From Tubulanus polymorphus (taxonomy: Eukaryota > Nemertea > Palaeonemertea > Tubulaniformes > Tubulanidae): a DNA stretch of 64,000 bases. The stretch is taken from NCBI RefSeq assembly GCF_964204645.1, contig NC_134026.1:5332001-5396000 (forward strand), written 5' to 3'. The notes under the pieces are model-generated. The model was not told where the DNA came from. It saw nothing but the letters and a program-made list of their open reading frames with translations, and ran no database searches. Positions within the stretch are counted from its first letter, which is position 1, and every line of letters begins with the position of its first letter. Shown piece after piece: positions 12,943 to 23,755 of the stretch. Position numbers and translations under genes: made by a program.

Positions 12943-12944
<2 letters not shown>
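10489..12944 (+). pseudogene. 5'-truncated segmental copy of the eIF4H gene (copy A)
   Basis: This is a near-identical copy of 20170-22627. I counted roughly ten differences in 2.46 kb, including one glycine codon and a one-base deletion in an intron. It starts inside exon 1, keeping only its last 37 bases and lacking the ATG. It then carries exon 2 (11954-12119), exon 3 (12575-12688) and exon 4 (12771-12861) with intact frames and splice sites. It stops in intron 4, so exons 5-7 and the promoter are missing. It cannot make a normal eIF4H by itself. The very low divergence means a very recent duplication, gene conversion, or an assembly duplicate. Confidence 0.93.
11705..11886 (+). mobile_element. 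tRNA-derived SINE in copy A intron 1
   Basis: The 182-bp insert begins with a polymerase III type 2 promoter: box A tggccgagtgg and box B gggttcaaaccc, as in Ser/Leu-type tRNAs. The acceptor ends do not pair, so it is not a tRNA gene. A non-tRNA body follows. It is flanked by tgactgatctgtag (11691-11704) and tgaccgatctgtag (11887-11900), a 14-bp target-site duplication with one mismatch. The open frame at 11706-11900 is a by-product. Confidence 0.8.
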
Positions 12945-13029
<85 letters not shown>

Positions 13030-13037
13030 GTACGTAC

Positions 13038-13105
<68 letters not shown>
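12945..13105. repeat. (TA)n microsatellite at the duplication breakpoint
   Basis: About 160 bp of nearly pure TA dinucleotide, interrupted once by tacgtacgtacgtg near 13028-13041. It starts at the exact base where copy A stops matching the intact eIF4H gene. The Tyr-Ile open frames across it are artefacts. Confidence 0.97.
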
Positions 13106-13109
<4 letters not shown>

Positions 13110-13464
13110 TTATATATAGTACCTAAAGGATACGGGGTAAAAGATTTGTTTGTCAGGTCCCTGTGGATATTACAAATATAGAATTTCGCTCAAGAAAATT
13201 TAATTATTATGTAGTAAAACAACTACGCAATGAATTGATATTTAATTATTATTATTATCATCATACTATAATCCCAACTAACGAACTATCGGTTTCCTGG
13301 TCCCGTGAAGTTCGTTATAACGAGGCTTGTATTGTATAGGCCTACACCACAGGTTTAAACACGCGCCGCTAGTGGTAGGCTAACTCAACAAAGACCCTTC
13401 ACACACAGTTCAGCGCGACGACCAGACCCTTGACAACTTGACAACTATCAACAGGCAGCGTGCG
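13106..13464. other. Upstream region of the eIF4H paralogue
   Basis: No gene is seen. A fragment near 13281-13330 (gaagttcgttataacgagg) resembles pogo/Tigger transposon ends. The last 100 bases before 13465 are richer in CpG and are probably what remains of the paralogue's promoter and 5' UTR. Confidence 0.45.
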
Positions 13465-14143
13465 ATGGCGAACTACGGCAGTGATCACGGTGGATGAGAC
13501 GGGTAATTTTAGATTATTCATCTGTTTTATGATTTTACACGTAGGCCTACTATACAAATATATACAAATTCAACTGTGGGCTCATTCTGGGGCACCTTGC
13601 CACAGCATTTATCGTGAACTATCACGCGATCATGGGGTACCACATGGACATTGGGTTGGTACGTGGAGCTTTAGTATTTATAATATAGTCTATAGTATGT
13701 TGAAATCTGTCACGTCAAACGATTACGTCCGCGTATGAAACTTTCACAGTCGCTTAAATACTAGGAAACATAGAAGGTCGAGTTCGTATGTGGTGAATTT
13801 TTGTTACTCGGTTGATTAAATATTGCCGAAATAAAAGAAATTGAAATTTAGAAGTAGCGCCAGCCTCGTGTAGAAGTAAATCTGTATTAGTCCGCGCTTA
13901 AAATAGTGCCAATAGTGCCAATAGTGCATTTATTTTTAAAATAGCACTTTACACGGGCCTATACTGATTTAAAGCTCTTTATTTCCGTAGTTAGATATCG
14001 GGACATTTATTTTGTAGTTTAATGCCAGAAATTTCGTTATTTTTTCTTAGTTTGTGTGTCAGAATGTTAACAAGTCACAAGGCGATTTCGAGTACACGTG
14101 CTAAACTGCCGTTGTGTTCACGTGCACTCTAAATCGAGTACAC

Positions 14144-14180
14144 TCCATCCTCGCTTGCCAGGAGCCGGTATCGCTCCCCG
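14144..14180. repeat. Fragment of the dispersed repeat at 41700-41855
   Basis: The stretch ccatcctcgcttgccagg then agccggtatcgctccccg matches the reverse complement of 41813-41848 almost perfectly. This is one end of a dispersed element inside the long first intron of the eIF4H paralogue. Confidence 0.6.
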
Positions 14181-14410
14181 AACTGTCCGGGGATCGGCTT
14201 TATAGCTACTAAAAAAAAGTTCGAATCCTTAGAAGGGTGAAGACTGAACACACGCAGTATAGTTGTTTACTATTTAGTAAAACTCTGATCCTACAAACTA
14301 TTTAAATCACGAGAAAATCATGTTGCCAACAACTTCACAAACGGCCGCGAAGTCCAATTTAATTAGGCCTTAGGTCCTACTCACACGGGCTCGCATTTGA
14401 AGTTTAGTAG

Positions 14411-14506
14411 TGGGGGTGAATTGCTTAGATCATCCAATATCCAAGGTACTATATATATATTTCTTTTACCTTGGATATTGGATGATCTAAACAACAGTTC
14501 ACCCCC
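14411..14506. mobile_element. Near-perfect hairpin, MITE-like
   Basis: The left arm (14411-14448) begins tgggggtgaa and contains agatcatccaatatccaagg. The right arm (14467-14506) is its reverse complement with very few changes. An AT-rich loop of about 18 bp lies between them. Total length is about 96 bp. It is typical of a small foldback DNA element in an intron. Confidence 0.75.
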
Positions 14507-16161
14507 AAACTTCTAATAGGAGCCCCTGTGCTCCCATCTTCGTATTGAAACTGGACAACATCCAATACCAGTTTCTGGAATGGAAGGATCCGTCAATTTT
14601 TCTCAGATCAATCAGTTGACGATGAGCGGAGTCTCGAACCTGACATGGCATCGTATACAGCTTCGACGAGTCTAAACTTAGTCCGGTTCACGGTGAAACC
14701 AGATGAATTTATATAAGTAAGAATTATGTGCAGCACTGTTTATTTATTAATCATGCAATACTGTCTCAACTCTCCCGATTGGGTTCATAGCACGCAACAT
14801 AGGCTATAACACAAAAAAATCGCTACATACATGTGCATGTTATACTCTCCAAGTTTACAATGAGGATGACTGACAGCCTTCGTCTGAACGTGGCTTAAAC
14901 TTCAATGCACGGCAGAAGTATCGATCAAGTATCGCATAACAAAGTCAAAACGAATGCGCCAATTTTCTATTTTCACCACATTATTGGTAACTATGGAAGT
15001 AACCTAACCCATCAAATACATCCATTGATTATGCACAGAAGACCCGGTGATATTAGTCGAACTATTAGTAGGCCCTATTCCTATAGCGACGATTTAAGCG
15101 AGGTCAGCTGTACCATAAATGTTGCATTGTATGTTGACCTCAATTCTTTGTCTAATAGAGTGAAACTACTTGCAAACATGTTTGAAAGCCTTACCAATGA
15201 ACTCGTCTTCACCCTGAGTTTGAGTCTGTCTGTGTCGTCTTTCTGATTTTTGGCCTATAGACATTTATTGCTTTTAAAATTTTCAAATTTGTAAACAAGA
15301 GGTGAAGGCTTTTATAACGTATACAGAGCCAAACATTTTTTGGGGTCCAAAATCAAAGATCTATGTAAGGGCCAGCCGAACAATTCGGATTGGATTTGCT
15401 GTGGTGCACTTTGCAAGATTGAACATGTTCACGGATTATATTTCATAGTTTTGTGAGCACGTTCAGTCACTAGTGACAAACTGTTTTATAATCCTGAGAT
15501 AATTGCTCGTAGATTAAAGCAATAGAGACATTGAGTACGTACACAGTGGTCAACCTCGTTACAACATGGACGTATAAACTATAGGCCCTAACAAGTTTAT
15601 ACGGCTATGGTTACAGCGAACTTCACGGTAATAGAAAATATGTTCTTTAGAATCGATAGGCCGTTTTATCCAGTATGAAATTGATTATTTTAAATCTCTT
15701 AACGTACTTGGGGCGAAATTCTATATTTGTTATGCCACTAATTGTTGCTTTTGAGTTCTTTTCGGGCTCTATCGTACTGGGTGTAAATACATCCATAGTT
15801 CTGGGCAAAACCTCGCTGCAGAGAGACGTTTGTTACATAGAGGGATGGCCTTACGTTTGAACTTTCAGCATCACATCTACTTTGTCACTCCGAGTCATTG
15901 ACCCCATGCATAAATCAAGTCGATCGGTATTATCAAAAATTCATAGATGAATTTCTGGTATAAATGAATACTGATATAGTGGTTATGATATACATTCATT
16001 TTTCGGTCTGATGGATTGACGGGAAGCATCCAACTCGAGGTTTTAGGCTTAAGGCCGATTTCACTGAATGTTTTCGCAGAGTTTTTGGAGCCGATTCCCA
16101 AGCATCATATTTCGGACAGTATTCTTACAGTTGTCTGGTGATCCGTCATAGAATTATACAG

Positions 16162-16263
16162 GACCCAGTTCCACAGTTGTGAGTTAGAGTTAACTCTGAG
16201 TTAAAGTTAGTTCATTTTCAATGTTTTAACCCAGGGTTAACTCAGAACTGTGGAACTGGACCC
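16162..16263. mobile_element. Short hairpin element, ccagttccacagtt family
   Basis: It starts gacccagttccacagtt and ends aactgtggaactgg plus accc, with an internal gttaactc/gagttaac series that also pairs. It is nearly identical to the element at 40464-40573, 24 kb away, so it is an interspersed family and not a local palindrome. Confidence 0.8.
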
Positions 16264-19200
16264 AGATGTCTAAGTAATAATCGATTAATGCAAATTCAAA
16301 GGGTTGATCCAAGATTTCCAACGGTCGATAACTCTGCTGGTCTTCCCCCGGGATTTTGAAAAATTGCTCCCTTTTTCAATGCATCTGAGCATTGATCATT
16401 CCATATGTAACATATGACAAAAACTGAAAATTAATAATACGAAGGAAATTTTCCAAGCGTTGCAACAAAGCATATCCAATGATTTTTATATCGATCAATG
16501 ATGGTGTCATGAATTTTCTTGTTTATTTTTTTCTTGTAGCGGTTATAACAATTACGGTGGTAGACAAAGAGGTGGATACGGTAGATATGGAGGTGACGAA
16601 TATCCACAAGAAATCCCTACTGAACCGCCGTTTAAAGCTTACGTCGGAAATCTACCCTATAGCTTCGTTCAAGAAGATCTACTCAAAATCTTCAGTAATT
16701 TTGACGTAAGTCTAACCTTAAATTAACATTTGAAATGTCACATGATCGGTAATGATCATGATTTTCGAAATTATGTTTGGCATACGCATGTCGAAAAAAA
16801 CCATCAGCATCGAAAAACGAATCGGAGTTAATAAGATTTTTACATACGTAATTTAAATAACCTGCATTCGAATTATATATCGCGTTTAAGGGGGACGATC
16901 GAATGACAACCGGATCAGATCGAAATCAGGATTAACCTGTTCCAGTTTAAGCAGGGTTTACCTGGATTACAGCAGACACTTTTCGGTGGTCAATTCACGC
17001 GTTGTATTAGATTTTAAAATTGAATGTTTATTATTTACTTGGTGTCTACCCCCAAAACCGCCCTCCCATATATACCGGCACCCCATCTTACCGCCAGGTT
17101 TTCTCATCTGTACATCAGACCAATATCGGGAGTTTTGACGGTATTATCACTATCTAACCTTTAATTGTCCCGTTTTTCAGGTTAAAGATGCTCGTATGAT
17201 AAACGATAGAGATACTGGTAAATTCAAAGGATTTGCTTACGTCGAATTTGCCGATGCGGATAATTTAAGCAAGGCGCTTGAATTAGACGGCTCAGTGAGT
17301 AAATTCTTTCTCAAATCATCGATAATTCAAAACAGTCGTTAACAAAACTATTCGCCGTATTTGATTCTGTATCACTTTTACGATTCCATACATTTTAGTC
17401 ATGTGGTGAAAGAAGTATGTGGGTCAAAGTTGTGCATGGGCGGACTGACGGTGGAGGTCGTGGAGGTAATGTAGCGATTAAAACAATCAAGATTTCAAAT
17501 GCCTAATCTACAAAGCAGATGAGCTATGATTGACCTTTATATTTAAATTTTCGGCTGAAAATTCAGATTCCAGCGGCCATTAAATCCGATCGGCCTATTT
17601 TATAAATGCTCATTGGTTTTATCTGCTATATTGAAATGACATTTTCAATTTTGGTATTACAGGCTACAGAGGTTATGATAGAGGCGGCCGAAGTTTTGAT
17701 AGAGGTGGATACCGAGGAGGTTACAGGCGCGGCGGCGGATATAACGATCGAGGCGGTTACGGGGGCGGTCGATTCTCGTCTGATCAATGATCAGTGAGAG
17801 TTGGCGTGATTCGGATATTCCTCATGAACCATCACCTGGTAATACTTGGTTAATTTTTGATAATAGTTTTATTGCATTGAAATATTTCTCCTTCATAACT
17901 GTAACACTTCCCAGTTAATAACTACCGGCATATTCAATTTGCTTTGTAACGTATTTTGTTTAAGGTATTTTGTAATATTTTTTTTTTCTTTAATTTCAGG
18001 TGAAATGGTTTTATGTAGATTATACCTATTTGAATGAATTGAGCGCATACTCAATCGCAGAATGTGACATTCTGAAAAAAATGAGATAGGTCTATCCCTC
18101 TCTTATTTTCTTAATTATTACCTTTGAAAAAGAATATCGTTAAAAAAAATTAAGCTTGATTATTTACAGTAACATAATGCAAAAGAATGTAATTAACTTC
18201 CAATTTTCAATCTTGTCTTAATCTGCAATCATGAAAATCTCAAATGTGCAGTAGCGTGTGTTGTGTTGTGTAACACAGGATCGCGCCATGCCCAGCACGC
18301 GGCTAAATCGCCTTAGCCATTAATCTGTATTCGGTCTAGTGGGGTGAGGCTTTAAGAGTTTTATGTTTTTGCAATACAAGGCGATGATTATAAACGGGTT
18401 TAAACCAAATTCATGATCAGAGTGATCAGGTTTTACTTCTGATAAAAATAAATAAGGTTTTCTTTTTTAAAAAAAAAGTGTTGATGATTTGTTCCATTTC
18501 GGTGTAGGTTCGCAGAGAAGTTAATTTGTTGATCAGGTCATCGTTTAGTGGTCGGCTTCAGTGTCTGTGGATCGCGATCATATATTACACAAACTTTTGG
18601 TATACAACCACCAACGACTAAATACGATGAACGATGAAGTACTCGGTCATTGAAGCCTGTGCGTTCATGTTCACATAGGGGATAAGTGTAACCGGCTGGT
18701 TGTTGTATTGGTGGGCTGGCTGGGGAACTAGCATTTACACCAGCGGTACAGGATTCCATCCATCAGGAACAACAAGGCAGTTAAACCTTATATGTGCAAT
18801 CTTTATTGCATCCCGGAATGAGAATGATTATCATAGCTTTACATAGTCTTTATATACAGAATCATTAGTATAATGTGAGAACTAGGTGTCAGACAAGTTG
18901 TAGACATCAGGACTCGAAACAAACACCTAGTGACATGTTTGAGAGACATTAATTAATTATCGATGAGCACTGACTATAGCTAATTATTGTGAAAACATAT
19001 TGAGTAATGTCACATGTTGATTACGACCTTAAAGCACATATTGACACTATAGTCATAAGTTATATTATATTATTATTATTATTATTATTAATATGTAGTA
19101 GAGCTATGAAATGTTGTGAACTGTTCGATATGACATTGTAGATCTATATGATTATGAAATATGCAAATTATATCAGGGTGACATAAAGCCGGGTTCAAAA

Positions 19201-19385
19201 TTAACCCCCCAAGCCGTTCACTCGGTGCCTCTCGACCCTGCAGATTGGTCGTGGCCAGTTCTTCTGGGTTATCGAATGGGAAACAGGAGGATATATAACA
19301 TCTGCAAGAAAAGTACCTGAATTAACTAGAGAAATCCCACAATGATTCAAGGCAAAAGATGAAAAAAAGAAGAGTATATATTTTG

Positions 19386-19424
19386 GGCAACGTTTCGGCT
19401 AAACACTATCAGCCATCATCAGGC
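19386..19424 (-). mobile_element. Penelope-like element end motif with hammerhead-type core
   Basis: On the minus strand the sequence runs CTGATGA, then ggct, a loop, agcc, then GAAAC. This CUGAUGA-stem-GAAA layout is the conserved core of the hammerhead ribozymes known in Penelope-like retroelements. Stem II (ggct/agcc) is visible. I could not place stems I and III confidently, and no reverse transcriptase frame is nearby, so this is a remnant. Confidence 0.5.
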
Positions 19425-19584
19425 GTACTGGAAATAATGTAACAGAATATTTATACAAGAATCAGACAATAAGATTAAAGGGATTAAACAACAAAAACCA
19501 GAGATCAAAGGAGGCAAAACGACGAGGAAGGGGGTCGGGTACTAATGCAAAGCCAATCAATATTGTGTGGGCCCGCCGACCCTA

Positions 19585-19682
19585 GTCAGTAACCTGACTG
19601 GTTTAGTTTCACGATCGGATATTTTCACAAACCACGTTGGTATAAGCCCATCCGATTATAAAAAGCTTACCACCAACGATTA
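19585..19682. repeat. Dispersed repeat, copy 1
   Basis: This is nearly identical to 26522-26627. Shared blocks include gtttagtttcacgatcggat and cttaccaccaacgatta. It contains an internal inverted pair, atcggat/atccgat. Confidence 0.75.
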
Positions 19683-19787
19683 ACCAACCGTACGCCGACC
19701 CCGGAGAGTGATTATAAGGCATCCATCTTACACGGAGAGTATCTTCTTGACTCGTACCACAGGCCGGACTTGACACAAAAGGATTTT

Positions 19788-19832
19788 GACCCCAGTATCC
19801 TAGGTACTATTAGTATCTAGGATAGTGGGGTC
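19788..19832. repeat. Imperfect palindrome upstream of eIF4H
   Basis: The arms gaccccagtatcctag and ctaggatagtggggtc pair at 15 of 16 positions with a 13-bp loop. It lies about 300 bp upstream of the eIF4H start. It could be a small transposon remnant or a regulatory hairpin; the sequence alone does not decide. Confidence 0.6.
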
Positions 19833-19849
19833 ATAATCTCGAAATTCCG

Positions 19850-20136
19850 GCCACCTCGGTACACGACCGCCGCCCGCAGCCCCGGGGGGCGCGGCCACGC
19901 ACGACCCGTTACCGGCCGTTGGTCTCCACTACACATTACTTTTAGCTGGCAAAGTGGAAAACCGGGATATCCTAATTATAGGCTTCAATGAGCCCCTGTT
20001 TTGGATTGCAGAACAATCCGATACGGAGAATTTGCCACCACCCGCCGGATTCTCGACCGGCGTGTGCCCCGGCGAGCTGCTTAGATTCTAACCTGTTCTT
20101 TGCGGTAGTTAGTGCGATTAGTTCACCTATTCCAAT
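19850..20136 (+). promoter_or_regulatory. GC-rich probable promoter and 5' UTR of eIF4H
   Basis: GC and CpG content rises sharply just before the eIF4H start, with cgaccgccgcccgcagcccc near 19865. This contrasts with the AT-rich surroundings and fits the CpG-rich promoter of a constitutive gene. No TATA box was identified. Copy A lacks this region. Confidence 0.5.
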
Positions 20137-23100
20137 ATGGCGAACTACGGCCGTGATTACGATGATCGTCCGTCTTATTCTGATCGAGACGGGTAATTTT
20201 ACATCATTGCATCTGTCCAATTTCTCATTTACGATTTTTTCAGCCTACACAGTTTCAGTAGGCTTACATCAAATCAACATCTTCGTCAGATCGACGCTGA
20301 AACTGGAACTAACAAGCAACGCATGCATCGCTAACCAGCCGCCATGCTGCCGCCGCGCGGCATCGGCGTCACCTGCCTGCTGCTCTATTTGCTTGAGCAC
20401 ATACAACACAATACATATAAAGATACCAATATGCTTGCAGTGTGGTTGTTGGTTTAGAATTTAACGGGCTAAGTTCTGGCTGCAGGGTCGGGGAGCGGGA
20501 TGATCTTTAAAAGGCAGGTCTTGATTGAACGCACTCAGACTTTTTAGGAATAGCATTTATTTCCAGATAATGTCTAAACTCAACAGGTTTATTCTATTCT
20601 GGAATGTAGAGCGTATTTTAGTTGAAACGAAAAAGCCAGAATCGTTCGTTGAGACCGATCAAAACCTGCCTGTTGTTAGTGATACTCACCATACTAGATA
20701 CTGAGGCCTAAATTATGAACCCTTACCTTCAGATCAACCTGATTGATTCATCATCAAGAGACATGATTTGCCTAATTTTTTTGTCGCTGTCTCAAAATCA
20801 TAATGAAAATTTGATTAATTGAAAATGAAAATGAAATTTTGAACGGGTTGTCCTATAGGTCTGGTAAGCTCGCTGTGCGTTGCATTGCATGGGCAGCTCA
20901 TTAAAACACCATTAATTCTTTATTAGAACCCGTTAACATAGATTGTAGGTAAGACTTGCAGATCCACACCTACTTTGAACCATTGTTGAAAGGTGCTGAT
21001 CTGCACTTCTGATAGTATCAGTGTTGACTCCTCGATTCAATCTACTTTGAAATTGAAAATACTTTTATAAGTGGTTTCATTAGAGCAAAATGTCCAAAAC
21101 TCCTTTTATATAATTTTTATAGTTCAGAAAACTACACCTAAATCGGTACAGTTGGAACCAGGATTTTTTCTACCAATTAGGTGGTTGTCCAATTTGAAAC
21201 CTAGTTTAGATTAGTGCAAAGGATAGAAATTTGCCTACAAAACCATCGAATTAGTGGTTAACCGGGATAAACAGTAGGGCTACCTATTTAGGAGGAGTCT
21301 ACTGTAATGAAAGTGATGCGGACACTTCCTTGAAATTTCAAATGTTCTTGAAAACTCGTCATATCCAAGAATGACTGATCTGTAGAGTGGCCGAGTGGTT
21401 TAAACCGCCGGTCACTGGTCTTGTCAATCCAGGGTTTGTGGGTTCAAACCCTGGTGGCGACAGAGTTTCTTGGTCGAAGGTTCTTCTCTGGTCTCTCCCC
21501 CATTGGGAAAAAGAAACATCGAACTGGCTTATAATGCCCTGTGTGGCGCTTAGCAGGTTGAGGGTGTTGACCGATCTGTAGGGACCCCTGGATAACAGGC
21601 GCTATATTATTGAAACTGTTTGTTTGTTTTGTAGCGGCTATAACAATTATGGTGACAGACGAGGAGGAGGAGGAGGAGGCGGCGGCGGTGGTGGACGATA
21701 TCAACAAGAATTCCCGACCGAAGCACCGTTTACGGCTTACGTGGGAAATCTACCCGATGGCGTCGTGCAAGGAGATTTACATGATATGTTCCAAGATTTA
21801 AAAGTGAGTTGAGACCAAAAATATAAATTTCAATGTAGGCCCTAATCAAATTCATGATGAATCTGGATCACTTGGAACTGATAAAATCTATAAAAGGCTC
21901 ATTATAGCGGGGAAAAAAGCTTTGCGCTTTTATCATATAACTGTGATACAAGTAATTTCGAGTAATGTAGATGTTAATGAAATTTTTTTCAAACGAAAAA
22001 TATTGTATTTTTATGTCATACAGAGTGGGTAGAGACAGTAACCCCTAGTAATGTCTAGTTTATGAAGTAATCCATAGTATTATTGGTATTCACCTCAGGT
22101 GATAAAATCAATCCAGGTTATAAGAATTTGAATTGAATGTGATCGAATTATATATCCGGACTAAACCAAATCGGATTGAGCTGATCCGGATTAGGCATGT
22201 TATTAAGTTGACAGTTTTGGTTATAAACCTAACCTCCATTAACCTTGTTTTTTCCAGGTTAAAAATTCTCGTTTGGTGCGCGATAAAGTGACTGATAAAT
22301 TTAAAGGATTTGCGTACGTCGAATTTGCCGACGGGGAAAATTTACGCGAGGCGCTTGAATTCGACGGTGCTGTTAGTATCTTAATCTCGTGTAATAATTT
22401 AATAATGCCGAACTATTCGAGTTTTAATTCTAAATCGCTGTTGTATGTTTTAGTTATTTGTAGATAAAAATATACGGGTCAATATTGCGCAAGGTCGTAA
22501 GAGCGACCGAGGAGGTGGGTTCCGCGGTCGAGGAGGAAGTGGAGGTATATTTTTTAAACGTGATTTAATTCTGTCCGAATTTTGAATGAATTGATACCGG
22601 TACTTGTCTCGCACACCAGTGGTTTTGGTTAACTGTTGTGCTTCGATACCATATGGCAGTTGAGCTAAACAGACTTGCTGTTGACTGTTCCTGATGATAT
22701 CAATATTTTACCACTATTTTATCCTGAGAAATATTGATATGATTTGTTTGTCGTGTACTGTAATGTAAAAGTTGTTACAATTGATTAATGATTAATTTTA
22801 AAATTTCATATTTCACTGAAATTAGTAAAATTCAACTTATTACTGATAGCACTTCTTAGAGGTGTGGCTGCCATTAGGCCTTTATACTTTAATCATTGGC
22901 CACAGTGGCATGGACATGAATTATTGAAAATGTATCTTTTGCATGTCCAGTTATCTGTCGTATTAATGTGAATCTTTTTGTTTCATTTTTCGTATGATAG
23001 GCGGCTTCAGAGGTGGCCGAGGTAGTGATAGAGGTGGATACCGAGGAGGTTACCAGGATGACGAAAGAGGTCAACAATTTGACGGTGGTCGATACGGCGG

Positions 23101-23755
23101 AGGTAGAGGCGGCGGAGGTGGCTACAGAAGCGGAGGATTTAACGATCGCGGAGGTTACGGAGGCGATCGAGGAAGCGGTCGGTTCTCGCGTGATCGACCG
23201 AGGCGAGAAAGTGGCGGCGATTCGGATATTCCTCCTGAACCATCACCTGGTAAGAGAACGACTGTTCTGTTCAATTGCTTTCGATAACTTGTTCTGACAC
23301 TGTCATCATTTACGATTGAATGGGAATTTTAACACCTTAAAGATGGCTATTGAAAGATGGCTGCACCTGTCCTATCAAACATGAAGTAATGATGGATACA
23401 CCTCATGGCGGTGTAGATGCACTAAAGCGGTGTGCCCGTTATTCAACACACTTGAATAGAGGATATGTAGGAAAAAATGATCATCAAATTTCAATATCGT
23501 AAACAATATTGGCCACAAAATCATGTATTTTTTAGTGACAATAATTGTGGGTAACCAGTTGATTATTGGCTAACCAGTATCTCTGCTTATTTTCTTTAAG
23601 AATCCGCAGCTCAACGGCCCAGACTTAAACTACTGCCACGCACAGTTGCCAAACCATTGAACGAAGCAGCAAGTTCGGAACGTAACGCCAGTATATTCGG
23701 TACTGGAAAGCCACGAGAAGTTGACGCGGATACTGAATCGAAAGTTGCTTCTTGA
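20137..23755 (+). CDS. EIF4H: Eukaryotic translation initiation factor 4H (intact copy C)
   Basis: Six coding exons join in phase to give 277 aa: 20137-20192, 21635-21803, 22258-22371, 22454-22544, 23001-23249 and 23601-23755. eIF4H stimulates the eIF4A RNA helicase during 5' UTR unwinding in the cytoplasm. The N-terminus ([10 protein letters not shown]) leads into a polyglycine stretch, then an RRM at about residues 47-127 with RNP2 (AYVGNL) and RNP1 (KGFAYVEF). A long RGG/GGY region follows, and the C-terminal tail ([19 protein letters not shown]) matches vertebrate eIF4H. Vertebrate proteins are about 248 aa; the extra length is in the RGG region. This is the only one of three copies with promoter, ATG and tail. 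Confidence 0.95.
21386..21567 (+). mobile_element. tRNA-derived SINE in eIF4H intron 1
   Basis: This is the same insertion as at 11705-11886, carried along by the segmental duplication. The target-site duplications are 21372-21385 and 21568-21581. Box A and box B are intact. Here the box B region reads ttcaaaccctgg, where copy A has ttcaaacccggg. Confidence 0.8.

Larger units (their letters stand above)
13465..18290 (+). pseudogene. Diverged eIF4H paralogue with premature stops (copy B)
   Basis: Homologues of eIF4H exons are present in order: exon 1 13465-13502, exon 2 16540-16705, exon 3 17181-17294, exon 4 17399-17465, exon 5 17663-17838, and a 3' UTR exon from 18000. The RRM is open and well conserved, with RNP2 (AYVGNL) and RNP1 (KGFAYVEF). 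Exon 1 has an 18-base deletion and an in-frame TGA at 13495-13497. Exon 5 ends at TGA 17788-17790, is frameshifted beyond it relative to the intact gene, and the last coding exon is missing. Splice sites look usable. It is most likely a pseudogene; a shortened RRM-plus-RGG protein from another start cannot be excluded. Confidence 0.78.
18291..19849. other. Interval between eIF4H copies B and C, repeats only
   Basis: No gene is recognised. It contains a (TTA)n-like run near 19065-19090, the Penelope-like motif at 19386-19424, a repeat shared with 26522-26627, and a palindrome at 19788-19832. Open frames here are short and unconvincing. Confidence 0.6.

Noticed and set aside
12899-13181. Open frames reading Tyr-Ile repeats
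   Set aside because: They are translations of the (TA)n microsatellite.
14905-15246. 113-aa plus-strand frame in the paralogue's intron 1
   Set aside because: It has no recognisable domain or splice context and a composition like the surrounding non-coding DNA.
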